Notes: a model not told the origin generated them from the letters alone. Positions 17,639 to 26,815 are shown, counted from the first letter of the stretch. The stretch: 64,000 nt of DNA from Xanthomonas codiaei (GCF_002939785.1 NZ_MDEC01000001.1:186001-250000); one strand, 5' to 3'. Program-made: numbers and translations.

Positions 17639-18676
17639 ATGACCGAGCAGCGCATCATCGCCAGCAGCTCCACCCGCGAAGACGATGCCGCCGATGCGAG
17701 CATCCGGCCCAAGCGCCTGGCCGACTATCTCGGCCAGCAGCCGGTGCGCGAGCAGATGGAAATCTACATCCAGGCTGCCAAGGCGCGCAGCGAGGCGATG
17801 GACCATGTGCTGATCTTCGGGCCGCCGGGCCTGGGCAAGACCACGCTGAGCCACGTCATTGCCAACGAGCTGGGCGTCAGCCTGCGCGTGACCTCCGGCC
17901 CGGTGATCGAAAAGGCCGGCGATCTGGCCGCGCTGCTGACCAACCTGCAGCCGCACGATGTGCTGTTCATCGACGAGATCCATCGCCTGTCGCCGGTGGT
18001 GGAAGAAGTGCTGTATCCGGCGATGGAAGATTTCCAGATCGACATCATGATCGGCGACGGCCCGGCCGCGCGCTCGATCAAGATCGATCTGCCGCCGTTC
18101 ACCCTGATCGGTGCCACCACGCGTGCGGGCCTGCTGACGGCACCGCTGCGCGATCGTTTCGGCATCGTGCAACGGCTGGAGTTCTATTCGCCGGCCGAGC
18201 TGACCCGTATCGTGATCCGCTCGGCGGCGATCCTGGGCATCGATTGCACGGCCGAAGGCGCGGGCGAGATCGCGCGTCGCGCCCGTGGCACGCCGCGGAT
18301 CGCCAATCGCCTGCTGCGCCGGGTGCGCGACTACGCGCAGGTCAAGGCCGCCGGCCATATCGATCTGCCGGTGGCGCAGGCGGCCATGCAGATGCTGAAA
18401 GTGGATCCGGAGGGCTTCGACGAGCTCGACCGCCGCATGCTGCGCACCATCGTCGAGCACTTCGATGGCGGCCCGGTAGGCGTGGAATCGCTGGCGGCCT
18501 CGCTGTCGGAAGAACGCGGCACGCTGGAAGACGTGGTCGAGCCCTACCTGATCCAGCAGGGCTTTCTGATCCGCACCGCGCGCGGCCGCATGGTCACGCC
18601 CAAGGCCTATCTGCACCTGGGCCTAAAACCTCGGGACCCGGGACCCGGGACCGGGGACCCGGGGGAACTGTTTTGA
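17639..18676 (+). CDS. ruvB: Holliday junction DNA helicase motor RuvB
   Basis: A 345-residue AAA+ ATPase that drives branch migration with RuvA. Walker A is [10 protein letters not shown], Walker [10 protein letters not shown], sensor [17 protein letters not shown] with the arginine finger region, and the winged-helix domain ends at [12 protein letters not shown]. The last 15-17 residues ([16 protein letters not shown]) are Gly/Pro/Asp-rich and are encoded by GGGACCC-type repeats, so the natural tail was probably replaced or extended by repeat DNA. Confidence 0.96.
   Translation: MTEQRIIASSSTREDDAADASIRPKRLADYLGQQPVREQMEIYIQAAKARSEAMDHVLIFGPPGLGKTTLSHVIANELGVSLRVTSGPVIEKAGDLAALLTNLQPHDVLFIDEIHRLSPVVEEVLYPAMEDFQIDIMIGDGPAARSIKIDLPPFTLIGATTRAGLLTAPLRDRFGIVQRLEFYSPAELTRIVIRSAAILGIDCTAEGAGEIARRARGTPRIANRLLRRVRDYAQVKAAGHIDLPVAQAAMQMLKVDPEGFDELDRRMLRTIVEHFDGGPVGVESLAASLSEERGTLEDVVEPYLIQQGFLIRTARGRMVTPKAYLHLGLKPRDPGPGTGDPGELF
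18630..18665. repeat. GGGACCC-type repeat at ruvB 3' end
   Basis: Successive CGGGACC / CGGGGAC units occupy the final codons of ruvB. The same type reappears at the dinG 3' end (62200-62235), its duplicate (62330-62360) and upstream of tsaB (62464-62600). Confidence 0.85.
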
Positions 18677-18728
18677 TGGCGCTCCTTTGCTCGCCCGCCC
18701 GGGCGGTCCCGATCAAAATTTCGTCCCC

Positions 18729-19187
18729 ATGACCATCGAATCCCGATTCCCGACTCCCGACTCCCCGGCTGTATTCAGTTGGCCGACACGCGTCTACTGG
18801 GAAGATACCGACGCCGGTGGGGTGGTCTACCACGCGCGCTACGTCGCCTTTCTGGAGCGTGCGCGCAGCGAATGGATGCGCGCGGCCGGTTACGGGCAGG
18901 AGGCGATGCGCCAGCAGCATGGTCTGGTGTTTGCGGTCCGCTCGATGCAACTGGATTTCCTCAAGCCGGCCCGGCTCGACGACGCGTTGTCGGTGTCGGC
19001 GGTGTTGTTGAAGTGCAAACGGGCCAGCCTGCTGTTCGCGCAGTCGGTGCGCCGCGAAGGCGAAGTGTTGCTGACCGCACAGGTGCGCATTGCCGCGCTC
19101 GGTGCCGGCGACTTCCGCCCATGCGGCATGGACGACGCGGTATACGACGTTTTGAAAGCTCTAGAAACTCCAGAATCCGATTACTGA
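18729..19187 (+). CDS. ybgC: Acyl-CoA thioesterase of the Tol-Pal cluster
   Basis: A 152-residue hotdog-fold thioesterase. The catalytic signature EDTDAGGVVYHARYVAFLER holds the active-site Asp. YbgC hydrolyses short acyl-CoA or acyl-ACP and is linked to phospholipid metabolism at the envelope. The first 13 residues (TIESRFPTPDSP) are encoded by GAATCCC/GACTCCC heptamers and no ATG lies between them and the domain, so the repeat forms the true N-terminus. It heads the tol operon, 11 bp before tolQ. The leader shows no strong Shine-Dalgarno. Confidence 0.93.
   Translation: MTIESRFPTPDSPAVFSWPTRVYWEDTDAGGVVYHARYVAFLERARSEWMRAAGYGQEAMRQQHGLVFAVRSMQLDFLKPARLDDALSVSAVLLKCKRASLLFAQSVRREGEVLLTAQVRIAALGAGDFRPCGMDDAVYDVLKALETPESDY
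18735..18765. repeat. GAATCCC heptamers translated in the ybgC start region
   Basis: Four adjoining units (GAATCCC, GATTCCC, GACTCCC, GACTCCC) lie inside the first codons of ybgC, within 110 bp of the GGGACCC-type repeat at the ruvB end. Confidence 0.85.
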
Positions 19188-19198
19188 GGAACGAACGG

Positions 19199-19978
19199 AT
19201 GTCGATTGCATTGCTCCTGGCCCTGCAGGACACGGTAGTGGAAGCACTGCCGCAGGAAGTCACCGCGGCCGCGGCGCAAACCGCCACGGCGGCGCACAAC
19301 AGCAGCATCAACTACGTGGACCTGATCCTGCGGGCCAGTATCCCGGTCAAGATCATCGTGCTGTTGCTGCTGATCGGTTCGTTCATCAGCTGGGTGATCA
19401 TTTTCCGCAAGGCGCGCGCGTTCAAGCTGGCCAATCGCGAGGCCGACGAGTTCGAGAACCGCTTCTGGTCGGGTGCCGATCTGGCCAAGCTGTACGCCTC
19501 GGCCACCGACCGCAACCGCAGCGTCGGTGGTCTGGAAGCGATGTTCGAAAGCGGTTTTCGCGAATTCTCGCGGCTGCGCGACCGCCGCCGCCTGGATGCG
19601 CGCGTGCAGCTGGAAGGTGCCCAGCGCGCCATGCGCACCACCTTCACCCGCGAAGTCGATCAGCTCGAGCGCAACCTGGAACTGTTGGCCAACATCGGCT
19701 CCACCGCGCCGTATGTCGGCCTGGTCGGCACCGTATTCGGCATCATGGTGACCATGCACGACATGGTCAGCAGCGGCGAGCAGGCCGGCATCGCCGCGGT
19801 GGCGCCGGGTATCTCCGAAGCGCTGTTCGCCACCGCGATCGGCCTGTTCGTGGCGATCCCGGCGGTGTGGGCCTACAACCGCTTCACCACCCGGGTGGAA
19901 CGGCTGTCGGTGCGCTATGAAACCTTCGCCGACGAGTTCAGCTCCATCCTGCAGCGCCAGGCTGGCGCGGACGAGTGA
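19199..19978 (+). CDS. tolQ: Tol-Pal system proton-channel subunit TolQ
   Basis: A 259-residue inner-membrane protein with three helices: one at about residues 45-68 (IIVLLLLIGSFISWVIIF), a large cytoplasmic loop, then two in the C-terminal third (STAPYVGLVGTVFGIMVTM and EALFATAIGLFVAIPAVWAY). With TolR it converts proton flow into TolA motion for outer-membrane constriction and lipid balance. A good Shine-Dalgarno (GAGGAACGAACGG-ATG) supports the start. An unusual 157-bp gap separates it from tolR. Confidence 0.97.
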   Translation: MSIALLLALQDTVVEALPQEVTAAAAQTATAAHNSSINYVDLILRASIPVKIIVLLLLIGSFISWVIIFRKARAFKLANREADEFENRFWSGADLAKLYASATDRNRSVGGLEAMFESGFREFSRLRDRRRLDARVQLEGAQRAMRTTFTREVDQLERNLELLANIGSTAPYVGLVGTVFGIMVTMHDMVSSGEQAGIAAVAPGISEALFATAIGLFVAIPAVWAYNRFTTRVERLSVRYETFADEFSSILQRQAGADE

Positions 19979-20135
19979 TGCGCGCTCCCGGCATGCATCC
20001 GCGCAGTTTGGTGCGGGAGATGGCCGGGCGAGCCAGTCGCGTCGATGCACAGCGCCCTGCGCGGCTGTCCCTCTCCCGGGCGCCGCGCCATCCCGCTGCC
20101 GCCCGGCGCCGAGGATCAATTAGGAACGTTTCGCG

Positions 20136-20585
20136 ATGATTTCCGGTATTTCCCGCCGCAAGAAGCGCAAGCTCAAATCCGACATCAACGTCGTGCCGTA
20201 CATCGACGTGATGCTGGTGCTGTTGATCATCTTCATGGTGACCGCACCACTGTTGACCCTGAGCACCGACGTCAACCTGCCGAGCTCGCGCGCCAAGGCG
20301 CTGGACAGCAAGCAAGACCCGGTGATCGTGGTGGTGGCGGCCGATGGCCAGCTGGCCCTGCAATTGCCCAAGGGCAAGCCGCAGCCGATGGATGTGGCGG
20401 CGCTGCAGGCGCAGCTGGCCGCCATCGTGGCCCAGGACAAGGACGCGCGCGTGGTGGTGGCCGGCGATCGCGCAGCGCCGTACCAGAAGATCATGGACGC
20501 CATCGATGTGCTCAAGCAGGCCAAGGTCGAGAAGGTCGGCCTGATTTCCGACTCCGGCGGCACCGCAGGCAGCGATGCACGCTGA
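20136..20585 (+). CDS. tolR: Tol-Pal system subunit TolR
   Basis: A 149-residue ExbD/TolR protein: short cytoplasmic N-terminus (RKKRKLKSDINVVPYIDVM), a single membrane helix carrying the proton-binding Asp in YIDVMLVLLIIFMV, and a periplasmic domain ending KVEKVGLISDSG. It couples TolQ proton flow to TolA. The Shine-Dalgarno AGGAA lies ten bases upstream. Its stop overlaps the tolA start by 11 bp. Confidence 0.97.
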   Translation: MISGISRRKKRKLKSDINVVPYIDVMLVLLIIFMVTAPLLTLSTDVNLPSSRAKALDSKQDPVIVVVAADGQLALQLPKGKPQPMDVAALQAQLAAIVAQDKDARVVVAGDRAAPYQKIMDAIDVLKQAKVEKVGLISDSGGTAGSDAR

Positions 20586-21615
20586 CGCATTCCCCACCCA
20601 AGGTGCGCGCGAGGATGGCTGGCTGCGGCCGGTGGTCCTGGCCCTGGTCGTGCACGTACTGGTCGCGCTGGTGTTCATCGCCGGCTGGCTGTGGTCGCCG
20701 GAACGTTCGGTGGAACCGGCCGCAGGCGATCCCAGCATGGAGGCCTCGCTGGACGTCTCCGCTGCCGAGGCCCGCGTGGCGCGTCAGGCGCTGAAGGCCA
20801 CGCCGGTGGAAGCACCGCCGCCGCCGGCGCCATTGCCCGAGCCCGCACCGGAAGACAGCGTGCCGCCGCCGCAGCCGATTCCCGAGCCGCGCCCGCAGGA
20901 CGCGCCCACCCCGCAGCAGGCGCAGGCGCAGGAGCGCGTGGCCCAGCCGGACAAGGTCGATCAGGACAAGGTCGATGCATTGGCCATTTCCGCCGAAAAG
21001 GCCAAGCAGGAACAAGAAGCCAAGCGCCGCCAGGAGCAGATCGACCTGACCGAGCGCAAGCGCCAGGAAGAGGCCGAGCAGAAACTGCGCCTGGCCAAGC
21101 AGCAGGAAGAAGCCGACGCCAAGAAGAAGCAGGCCGCCGCCCAGCAGGCGGCCGAAGAAGCCGAACGCCAGAAGAAGATCGCCGAGATCCGCCGCCAGCG
21201 CGAGCAGGCCACCAAGGAAGCGGCGCTGGCCGAGCAGAAGTTGCGCCAGGTCGCCGCTGCGCGTGCGCAGCAGGCCTCTGCCGCCGCGGCGACCAGCGCG
21301 CAGCCGACCGCCGGGCAGGGCGGGACCAGTACCGACCTGTCGGCCAAGTACGCCGCCGCGATCCAGCAGAAGGTGCTGGCGCAGTGGGTGCGTCCGCCAT
21401 CGGTGCCGCCCGGCCAGAAGTGCACCATCAACATCCGTCAGCTGCCCGGTGGCAGCGTGATGGAGGCCAAGGTCGCGCCGGGCTGCCCGTACGACGAGGC
21501 GGGCCAGCGCTCGATCGAAGCGGCGGTATTGAGCGCGCAGCCGCTGCCGTATCGCGGCTTCGAATCGGTGTTCCAGCGCAACCTGACCTTCGTGTTCACC
21601 GCGCAGGATCAGTAA
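20575..21615 (+). CDS. tolA: Tol-Pal system spanning protein TolA
   Basis: A 346-residue protein that links the inner-membrane motor to Pal and TolB. A single N-terminal helix (VVLALVVHVLVALVFIAGW) is followed by a Pro-rich segment, a long Lys/Glu/Ala/Gln coiled coil (about 115-245) and a C-terminal globular domain (KVLAQWVRPPSVPPGQKC to FQRNLTFVF) with a cysteine pair. The ATG at 20575 overlaps the tolR end, implying coupling. The 222 bp to tolB hold no other gene. Confidence 0.95.
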   Translation: MHADAFPTQGAREDGWLRPVVLALVVHVLVALVFIAGWLWSPERSVEPAAGDPSMEASLDVSAAEARVARQALKATPVEAPPPPAPLPEPAPEDSVPPPQPIPEPRPQDAPTPQQAQAQERVAQPDKVDQDKVDALAISAEKAKQEQEAKRRQEQIDLTERKRQEEAEQKLRLAKQQEEADAKKKQAAAQQAAEEAERQKKIAEIRRQREQATKEAALAEQKLRQVAAARAQQASAAAATSAQPTAGQGGTSTDLSAKYAAAIQQKVLAQWVRPPSVPPGQKCTINIRQLPGGSVMEAKVAPGCPYDEAGQRSIEAAVLSAQPLPYRGFESVFQRNLTFVFTAQDQ

Positions 21616-21837
21616 TCGCCGCATGCCGCCCCGGGCGTCGGTGATCGACGTCCGCTGGCGCCAGGTCGCCCGCGGCAGGCCGCAGGCGATCTGGCGCGAT
21701 CTGCCTCCAAGCCTCACGGAGATGTCTTCCCGTTGTTCGCTCGCTCCATTTTCACGCTGTCGCGTTCACGATTGCGAGTATGTTCACTCGCTGATTGGTA
21801 TCCCTTGCCCACTTTTCCTGCCCGATCCGAGCCGTCC

Positions 21838-23157
21838 ATGAAAAAACCGCTGCGTTGGCTAGCCGCCCTGACCGCCCTGTTGTTGCCGCTGAGCGCACTC
21901 GCGCAACAGCAAGGGCTCACCATCGATATCGTCGGCGGTAGCGCCTCGGCCACCCCGATCGCCGTCATCCCCATGCCCTACCAGGGCTCCGGAGCCGCGC
22001 CGCAGACCGATGTGTCGGCCGTGGTCGGTGCCGACCTGGACCGCTCCGGCCAGTTCCGCACGCTGCCTGCCGCACAGATCGTCGAAAAGCCGACCCGCGG
22101 TACCGAGGTGCAGTTCCAGACCTGGCGCACGCTCAAGCAGAACTACATCGTGGTCGGCCGCGTGATGGACGCAGGCGAGGGTGCCTATCGCGTCGAGTAC
22201 GAACTGTTCGACGTGGCCAAGGGCGAACGCCTGCTCGGCCTGGCCATGACCGCGCGTGCCAACGCGATGCGCGATGTCTCGCATCAGATGGCCGATGCGA
22301 TCTACGAAAAGATCACCGGTGTGCGCGGCGCATTCTGGACCCGCATCGCCTACGTCACCGCCAGCGGCAAGGGCGGCGCCATGCGCTATGCGCTGATGGT
22401 GGCCGATTCGGATGGCTACAACCCGCAGACCATCGTGCGGTCGGCCGAGCCGCTGCTGTCGCCGAACTGGAGCCCGGACGGCAAGAAGCTGGCCTATGTG
22501 AGCTTCGAGCGCGGCAATTCCTCGATCTATCTGCAGGACATCGCCACCGGTGCCCGTGAATTGGTGTCCAGCTTCCGTGGCATCAACGGCGCGCCCTCGT
22601 TCTCGCCCGATGGCCGCCGCCTGGCGCTGGCCCTGTCGCGCAGCGGCAACCCCGAGATCTACGTGATGGACCTGGGCAGCAAGCAGTTGACCCAGCTCAC
22701 CAACCACTTCGGCATCGACACCGAGCCGACCTGGTCACCGGACGGCGGCAGCATCTACTTCACCTCCGATCGTGGCGGTCGTCCGCAGATCTACCAGGTG
22801 GCCGCCAGCGGCGGCAGCGCCAACCGCGTGACCTTCCAGGGCAACTACAACGCCACCGCCAGCGTCTCGTTCGATGGCAAGAAGATCGCCGTGGCGCAGG
22901 GCAGCGGCAACAGCTACCGCATCGCGATGATGGACCGCAGCCTGGGTTCGCCGAGCTGGAGCACGCTGTCGCCGGGTTCGCTGGACGAATCGCCGAGCTT
23001 TGCGCCTAACGCCAGCATGGTGCTGTACGCAGCGCGCGAGGGTGGTCGTGGCGTGCTGTACGCGGTCTCTTCCGACGCTCGGGTCCGCCAGCGCCTGGTC
23101 CTGGCCGACGGCGATGTGAGAGAACCCGCATGGGGGCCTTACCGAACCGCGCATTAA
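21838..23157 (+). CDS. tolB: Tol-Pal periplasmic beta-propeller TolB
   Basis: A 439-residue periplasmic protein. Signal peptide MKKPLRWLAALTALLLPLSALA is followed by an N-terminal alpha/beta domain and a six-bladed propeller. The blade motif recurs as SPNWSPDGKKLAYVS, APSFSPDGRRLALALS, EPTWSPDGGSIYFTS and SPSFAPNASMVLYAA. TolB releases Pal from peptidoglycan when pulled by TolA. The ATG at 21838 was chosen for the signal peptide; an upstream in-frame start at 21733 would bury it. Confidence 0.97.
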   Translation: MKKPLRWLAALTALLLPLSALAQQQGLTIDIVGGSASATPIAVIPMPYQGSGAAPQTDVSAVVGADLDRSGQFRTLPAAQIVEKPTRGTEVQFQTWRTLKQNYIVVGRVMDAGEGAYRVEYELFDVAKGERLLGLAMTARANAMRDVSHQMADAIYEKITGVRGAFWTRIAYVTASGKGGAMRYALMVADSDGYNPQTIVRSAEPLLSPNWSPDGKKLAYVSFERGNSSIYLQDIATGARELVSSFRGINGAPSFSPDGRRLALALSRSGNPEIYVMDLGSKQLTQLTNHFGIDTEPTWSPDGGSIYFTSDRGGRPQIYQVAASGGSANRVTFQGNYNATASVSFDGKKIAVAQGSGNSYRIAMMDRSLGSPSWSTLSPGSLDESPSFAPNASMVLYAAREGGRGVLYAVSSDARVRQRLVLADGDVREPAWGPYRTAH

Positions 23158-23214
23158 TGTTAATATTTCGCTGCGTTAAACCACTCATTGGCCCAGAGCC
23201 TCCATAGGTATCCC

Positions 23215-23733
23215 ATGAACAAGTCCACCCGCGTCTTGCTTGTCTCCCTGTTGTCCGTTGCCGTGCTGGCCGGTTGCTCCAAGAAGGTGAAGGAAACTCC
23301 GCCTCCGGCAACCGATACCACCGCCGGTTCCTCCGTGCCCACCGGTCCGTCCACCTCCGGCCTGTACGGCCCGGGCGACCTGGATACCGATGCTTGCCTG
23401 CGCCAGCGCGTTGTCTACTTCGATCTGGATCAGGACTCCCTGAAGCCGGAATTCCAGGCCATCATGGCGTGCCACGCCAAGTACCTGCGTGACCGTCCCT
23501 CCTCGCGCATCACCCTGCAGGGCAATGCCGACGAACGCGGTTCGCGCGAGTACAACATGGGTCTGGGCGAGCGTCGCGGCAATGCCGTGTCGTCGGCGCT
23601 GCAGGCTGCCGGCGGTTCGGCCAGCCAGCTGACCGTGGTCAGCTACGGCGAAGAGCGTCCGGTCTGCACCGAAACCAGCGAAAGCTGCTGGTCGCAGAAC
23701 CGTCGCGTCGAAATCGTGTACACGGCTCAGTAA
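23215..23733 (+). CDS. pal: Peptidoglycan-associated lipoprotein Pal
   Basis: A 172-residue outer-membrane lipoprotein. Lipobox LAGC puts the lipidated cysteine at residue 21, followed by a Pro/Thr linker and an OmpA-like peptidoglycan-binding domain (VVYFDLDQDSLKPEFQ; GNADERGSREYNMGLGERR; NRRVEIVY). It anchors the outer membrane to peptidoglycan and is the target of TolB/TolA. Shine-Dalgarno AGGTATCCC precedes ATG. It lies 57 bp after tolB. Confidence 0.97.
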   Translation: MNKSTRVLLVSLLSVAVLAGCSKKVKETPPPATDTTAGSSVPTGPSTSGLYGPGDLDTDACLRQRVVYFDLDQDSLKPEFQAIMACHAKYLRDRPSSRITLQGNADERGSREYNMGLGERRGNAVSSALQAAGGSASQLTVVSYGEERPVCTETSESCWSQNRRVEIVYTAQ

Positions 23734-23739
23734 GAAGCG

Positions 23740-24558
23740 ATGCGCTTTCGAGTGACATCCCTGTTCGTCGCGGCGGCCCTCGTGGTCGCCGCGCCGGCAT
23801 ACGCCCAGCGAGCCAGTCTCGCTGATCGTGTGGCCGTGCTCGAGCAACAGCAGGCCAACAGCCAGGCCAACAACGATCTTCTCAACCAGCTGCAGCAGGC
23901 GCGTTCGGACCTGCAGGCATTGCGGGCGACAGTTGAACAGCTGCAGCACGACAACGAGCAACTCAAGCAACAGTCCAAGGACCAGTATCTGGACCTGGAC
24001 GGACGTCTGAACCGGTTGGAAGGCGCTGGCGGCGCAACGCCTCCGCTGCCTTCCGCCACTGGCAGCGTCCCCCCAGCCCCGGCTCCGGCCGCGCGGCCTG
24101 CAGCGGCGGCCACTTCCGAAAAGCCGCCCACCGTCCATGGTGATCCGGGCACCCTGGCCGTCAGCAACGAAGAACGCACGGCCTACAATGTCGCGTTCGA
24201 TGCCCTGAAGAATGGCAAGTACGACGACGCGTCGCAACTGTTCCTGAGTTTTCTCGAGCTGTATCCCAACGGCGTCTACACACCCAACGCCTTGTATTGG
24301 CTGGGTGAGAGTTATTACGCCACCCGCAATTTCCAGCTGGCCGAGGCGCAGTTCCACGATCTGGTCAGCCGCTATCCCACGCATGACAAGGCCGCTGGCG
24401 GCCTGTTGAAGCTTGGCCTGTCGCAGTACGGTGCGGGCAAGAACAACGAAGCCCAGCAGACCTTGCAGCAGGTGGCAGCGCAGTATCCCGGCACCGACGC
24501 CGCGCGCGTTGCGCAGGAGCGCCTGCAGTCCATCCGCCTCGGTCAGCAACTGCGCTGA
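23740..24558 (+). CDS. cpoB: Cell division coordinator CpoB (YbgF)
   Basis: A 272-residue periplasmic protein with signal peptide cleaved near AYAQ, an N-terminal coiled coil (about 25-90, Gln/Leu/Glu-rich, responsible for trimerisation in E. coli), a Pro/Ala linker and three TPR units at the C-terminus (YNVAFDALKNGKYDDASQLF; PNALYWLGESYYATRNFQLA; AAGGLLKLGLSQYGAGKNNEA). CpoB coordinates PBP1b with Tol during constriction; mrcB is also in this window at 56830. It follows pal by six bases. Confidence 0.95.
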   Translation: MRFRVTSLFVAAALVVAAPAYAQRASLADRVAVLEQQQANSQANNDLLNQLQQARSDLQALRATVEQLQHDNEQLKQQSKDQYLDLDGRLNRLEGAGGATPPLPSATGSVPPAPAPAARPAAAATSEKPPTVHGDPGTLAVSNEERTAYNVAFDALKNGKYDDASQLFLSFLELYPNGVYTPNALYWLGESYYATRNFQLAEAQFHDLVSRYPTHDKAAGGLLKLGLSQYGAGKNNEAQQTLQQVAAQYPGTDAARVAQERLQSIRLGQQLR

Positions 24559-24601
24559 ACCGCGTCGCGCTCGCGCCTGTGGCGCGGCGCATACTTTGCC
24601 C

Positions 24602-25285
24602 ATGAATGCCGCCGCCGTCCCCAGCGAGATCGTCCAGTCGCCCTTGCCGCGGCTGAAGATCACCGAGATTTTTCTTTCCTTGCAAGGCGAGGCCGAAGCG
24701 GCCGGCTGGCCGACCGTGTTCGTGCGCCTGACCGGCTGCCCGCTGCGCTGTACCTACTGCGACACGGCGTACGCCTTCCATGGCGGTCAGTGGCATGACA
24801 TCGACGCCATCGTTGCCGAGGTCGCCAGCCACGGGGTGCGCCATGTCTGCGTGACCGGCGGCGAGCCGCTGGCGCAAAAGCGCTGTCTGGCGCTGCTGCA
24901 GCAGCTCTGCGATGCCGGCTTAGACGTCTCGCTGGAAACCTCCGGCGCGTTGGACGTGGCGGGTGTCGATGCGCGCGTGTCGCGGGTCGTGGATATCAAG
25001 ACCCCTGAATCGGGCGAGGCGCATCGCAACCGTTGGGACAACCTGCCGCTGCTGACTGCGCGCGACCAGATCAAGTTCGTGATCTGCAGCCGTGCCGATT
25101 ACGAGTGGGCGCGCACCTGCGTTGCCGAGCACCTGTTGGACCGTCGCTGCACGGTGTGGTTCTCGCCCAGCAAGGGCCAGGTGAGCGCACGCGAACTGGC
25201 CGACTGGATTGTCGCCGACCGGCTTCCGGTGCGCTTCCAGATGCAGTTGCACAAGATTCTCTGGGACGACGAACCGGGGCGTTGA
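24602..25285 (+). CDS. queE: 7-carboxy-7-deazaguanine synthase QueE
   Basis: A 227-residue radical SAM enzyme that makes 7-carboxy-7-deazaguanine for queuosine. The cluster-binding CX3CX2C motif is CPLRCTYC (Cys46/50/53), preceded by IFLSLQGEAEAAGWPTVFVRL. VCVTGGEPL and SLETSGALDV are further family motifs. The ATG at 24602 gives the standard length. It is encoded just after cpoB, as in many gammaproteobacteria, with queC following. Confidence 0.95.
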   Translation: MNAAAVPSEIVQSPLPRLKITEIFLSLQGEAEAAGWPTVFVRLTGCPLRCTYCDTAYAFHGGQWHDIDAIVAEVASHGVRHVCVTGGEPLAQKRCLALLQQLCDAGLDVSLETSGALDVAGVDARVSRVVDIKTPESGEAHRNRWDNLPLLTARDQIKFVICSRADYEWARTCVAEHLLDRRCTVWFSPSKGQVSARELADWIVADRLPVRFQMQLHKILWDDEPGR

Positions 25286-25569
25286 GGTCCGCTGACGCGT
25301 TATCGCCTCGGCGACTCCAGCCTGATATCCACGAATCCCGCGCGCCCCCTGGAACTTGCGTGCAGGCATTGCGATATCGTTGGGGAGTCGTCGCCTTGCC
25401 GCGCGAAGTATGGCGCGGCCTATCACTGGGCTGGTCGCCTCATGCAGCGACCGTCGCGATGAATTCGTACGGCCATTGGCGGGGGAGGTCTTCGTTTCAC
25501 CTGACGCGCTAACCCCTCGCTGGCCGACCCTGCTAGCCTTTCCGTTCTGCTGTCATCGTCCGATCCGTC

Positions 25570-26244
25570 ATGAAGAAAGCCGTTGTGTTGTTGTCCGGGG
25601 GCATGGATTCCGCCGCCGTCATTGCGCTCGCCCAGGAGCAGGGTTTTGCCGTGTACGCACTGAGCGTGCGCTATGGCCAGCGGCATACCTCCGAACTGGA
25701 TGCCGCCGCTCGGGTGGCTGCGGCACAGGGTGTGGTGGCGCACAAGCTGGTCGACGTGGATCTGCGCAGCATCGGCGGCTCGGCGCTGACCGACGATATC
25801 GAAGTACCTGAGGCCGGTGGCGATGGAATCCCGGTCACCTACGTGCCGGCGCGCAACACCATCATGCTGTCGCTGGCGCTGGGCTGGGCCGAAGTGGTTG
25901 GCGCCAACGACCTGTTCTGCGGCGTCAATGCGGTCGATTATTCCGGCTATCCGGACTGCCGGCCGGAATTCGTGCGGGCATTCGAGGTGCTGGCTAACCT
26001 GGCGACCAAGGCCGGCGTGGAAGGCGCGGGCCTGCGCGTGCATGCGCCGCTGCAGTTCCTGAGCAAGGCCGACATCGTCCGTGAAGGCGTGCGCCTGGGC
26101 GTGGATTTCGGCCTGACCGTGTCCTGCTACCGCGCCGACGCCGAAGGGCGCGCCTGCGGCCACTGCGACGCCTGCCGCTTGCGCGCCGCCGGCTTCGCCG
26201 ATGCGGGCGTCCCGGACCCCACCCACTACGCCATTTCGTCTTGA
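25570..26244 (+). CDS. queC: 7-cyano-7-deazaguanine synthase QueC
   Basis: A 224-residue ATP-dependent enzyme converting carboxy-deazaguanine to preQ0. The PP-loop reads [10 protein letters not shown] at the N-terminus; a zinc site is formed by the C-terminal cysteines in [40 protein letters not shown] is typical. It is separated from queE by 284 bp that hold no gene or clear riboswitch. Confidence 0.96.
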   Translation: MKKAVVLLSGGMDSAAVIALAQEQGFAVYALSVRYGQRHTSELDAAARVAAAQGVVAHKLVDVDLRSIGGSALTDDIEVPEAGGDGIPVTYVPARNTIMLSLALGWAEVVGANDLFCGVNAVDYSGYPDCRPEFVRAFEVLANLATKAGVEGAGLRVHAPLQFLSKADIVREGVRLGVDFGLTVSCYRADAEGRACGHCDACRLRAAGFADAGVPDPTHYAISS

Positions 26245-26257
26245 CGCCCGGGTAGGG

Positions 26258-26263
26258 TAGAAT
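26258..26263 (+). promoter_or_regulatory. Candidate -10 element for tRNA-Lys
   Basis: TAGAAT lies 29 bp before the tRNA, followed by a GC-rich stretch as in stable-RNA promoters. The matching -35 is weak, so only the -10 is proposed. Confidence 0.35.
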
Positions 26264-26291
26264 GCGCACCCCGACGCGCAGTCGGGGCAGT

Positions 26292-26367
26292 GGGCCGTTA
26301 GCTCAGTCGGTAGAGCAGAAGACTTTTAATCTTTTGGTCGATGGTTCGAATCCATCACGGCCCACCA
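26292..26367 (+). tRNA. tRNA-Lys (anticodon TTT)
   Basis: A 76-nt cloverleaf with acceptor stem GGGCCGT/ACGGCCC, D-arm GCTC...GAGC, anticodon stem GAAGA/TCTTT around loop CTTTTAA, T-arm GATGG-TTCGAAT-CCATC, and CCA encoded at the end. Anticodon positions 34-36 are TTT, reading AAA/AAG lysine codons. Confidence 0.97.
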
Positions 26368-26387
26368 TTTCAATCCGCAGTGCAGCT

Positions 26388-26408
26388 GGCGCCGATGGCG
26401 CCTTTTTT
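26388..26408 (+). terminator. Intrinsic terminator of tRNA-Lys
   Basis: GGCGCC, loop GAT, GGCGCC, then six T residues, 20 bp after the tRNA 3' end. It is the clearest Rho-independent terminator seen in the window. Confidence 0.85.
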
Positions 26409-26497
26409 GTGCGTTTGCGCTTTGCGGCCGCTGCCGCGGCGATATCCATTTCAGCGTCGCTCGACCGCTGGAACGCGTCGAGTCTGGGATGAGCCGA

Positions 26498-26815
26498 TCA
26501 GCCTCGGCAGATCCATTTGCCGGTGACCTTGAAGGTCTTTGCGTTAATCGCACGCGTACTGACCTGCCCGAGCTGCACGCTCTTGGTCTGCGGAAATGCG
26601 TCCCGGCACTGCGCGGCGCCATCGGCCCACTGGTGATTGAAGACTTCGATCCTGCTCGGGCCGCCACTGGTGAGCGAAGTCATCTGCTCGGTACGGGAAA
26701 CGACATGAATGGTCTTGGCAGATGCTGCGGTGGCGAGCGTAGAACAGCAGACGATTCCAAAAGCCAGAATGGAGCGCTGAAAGGTTTTTCCAAACGAGAA
26801 GGTCGGCGTTTTCAT
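26498..26815 (-). CDS. Small secreted protein of unknown function
   Basis: A 105-residue protein with an N-terminal signal peptide (hydrophobic core ILAFGIVCCSTLATAASA, likely cleavage after ASA). The mature part of about 70 residues has two cysteines (in AAQCRDAF and GKWICRG) that could form a disulfide. No family is recognised. It is oriented against the tRNA gene, whose terminator lies beyond its 3' end. Confidence 0.7.
   Translation of the reverse strand: MKTPTFSFGKTFQRSILAFGIVCCSTLATAASAKTIHVVSRTEQMTSLTSGGPSRIEVFNHQWADGAAQCRDAFPQTKSVQLGQVSTRAINAKTFKVTGKWICRG

Noticed and set aside
16742-18616. A 624-codon minus-strand frame opposite the SMI1/KNR4 gene and ruvB
   Set aside because: Antisense to two genes with strong family motifs; no signal of its own.
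23185-24663. A 492-codon minus frame opposite pal and cpoB
   Set aside because: Antisense shadow of two well-defined envelope genes.
25286-25569. Possible preQ1 riboswitch upstream of queC
   Set aside because: The gap precedes a queuosine gene, but I could not find the expected compact pseudoknot with an A-rich tail before the start codon.
26262-26492. A short plus frame including LAQSVEQKTFNLLVDGSNPS
   Set aside because: This is the familiar false protein produced by translating a tRNA gene (tRNA-Lys here).
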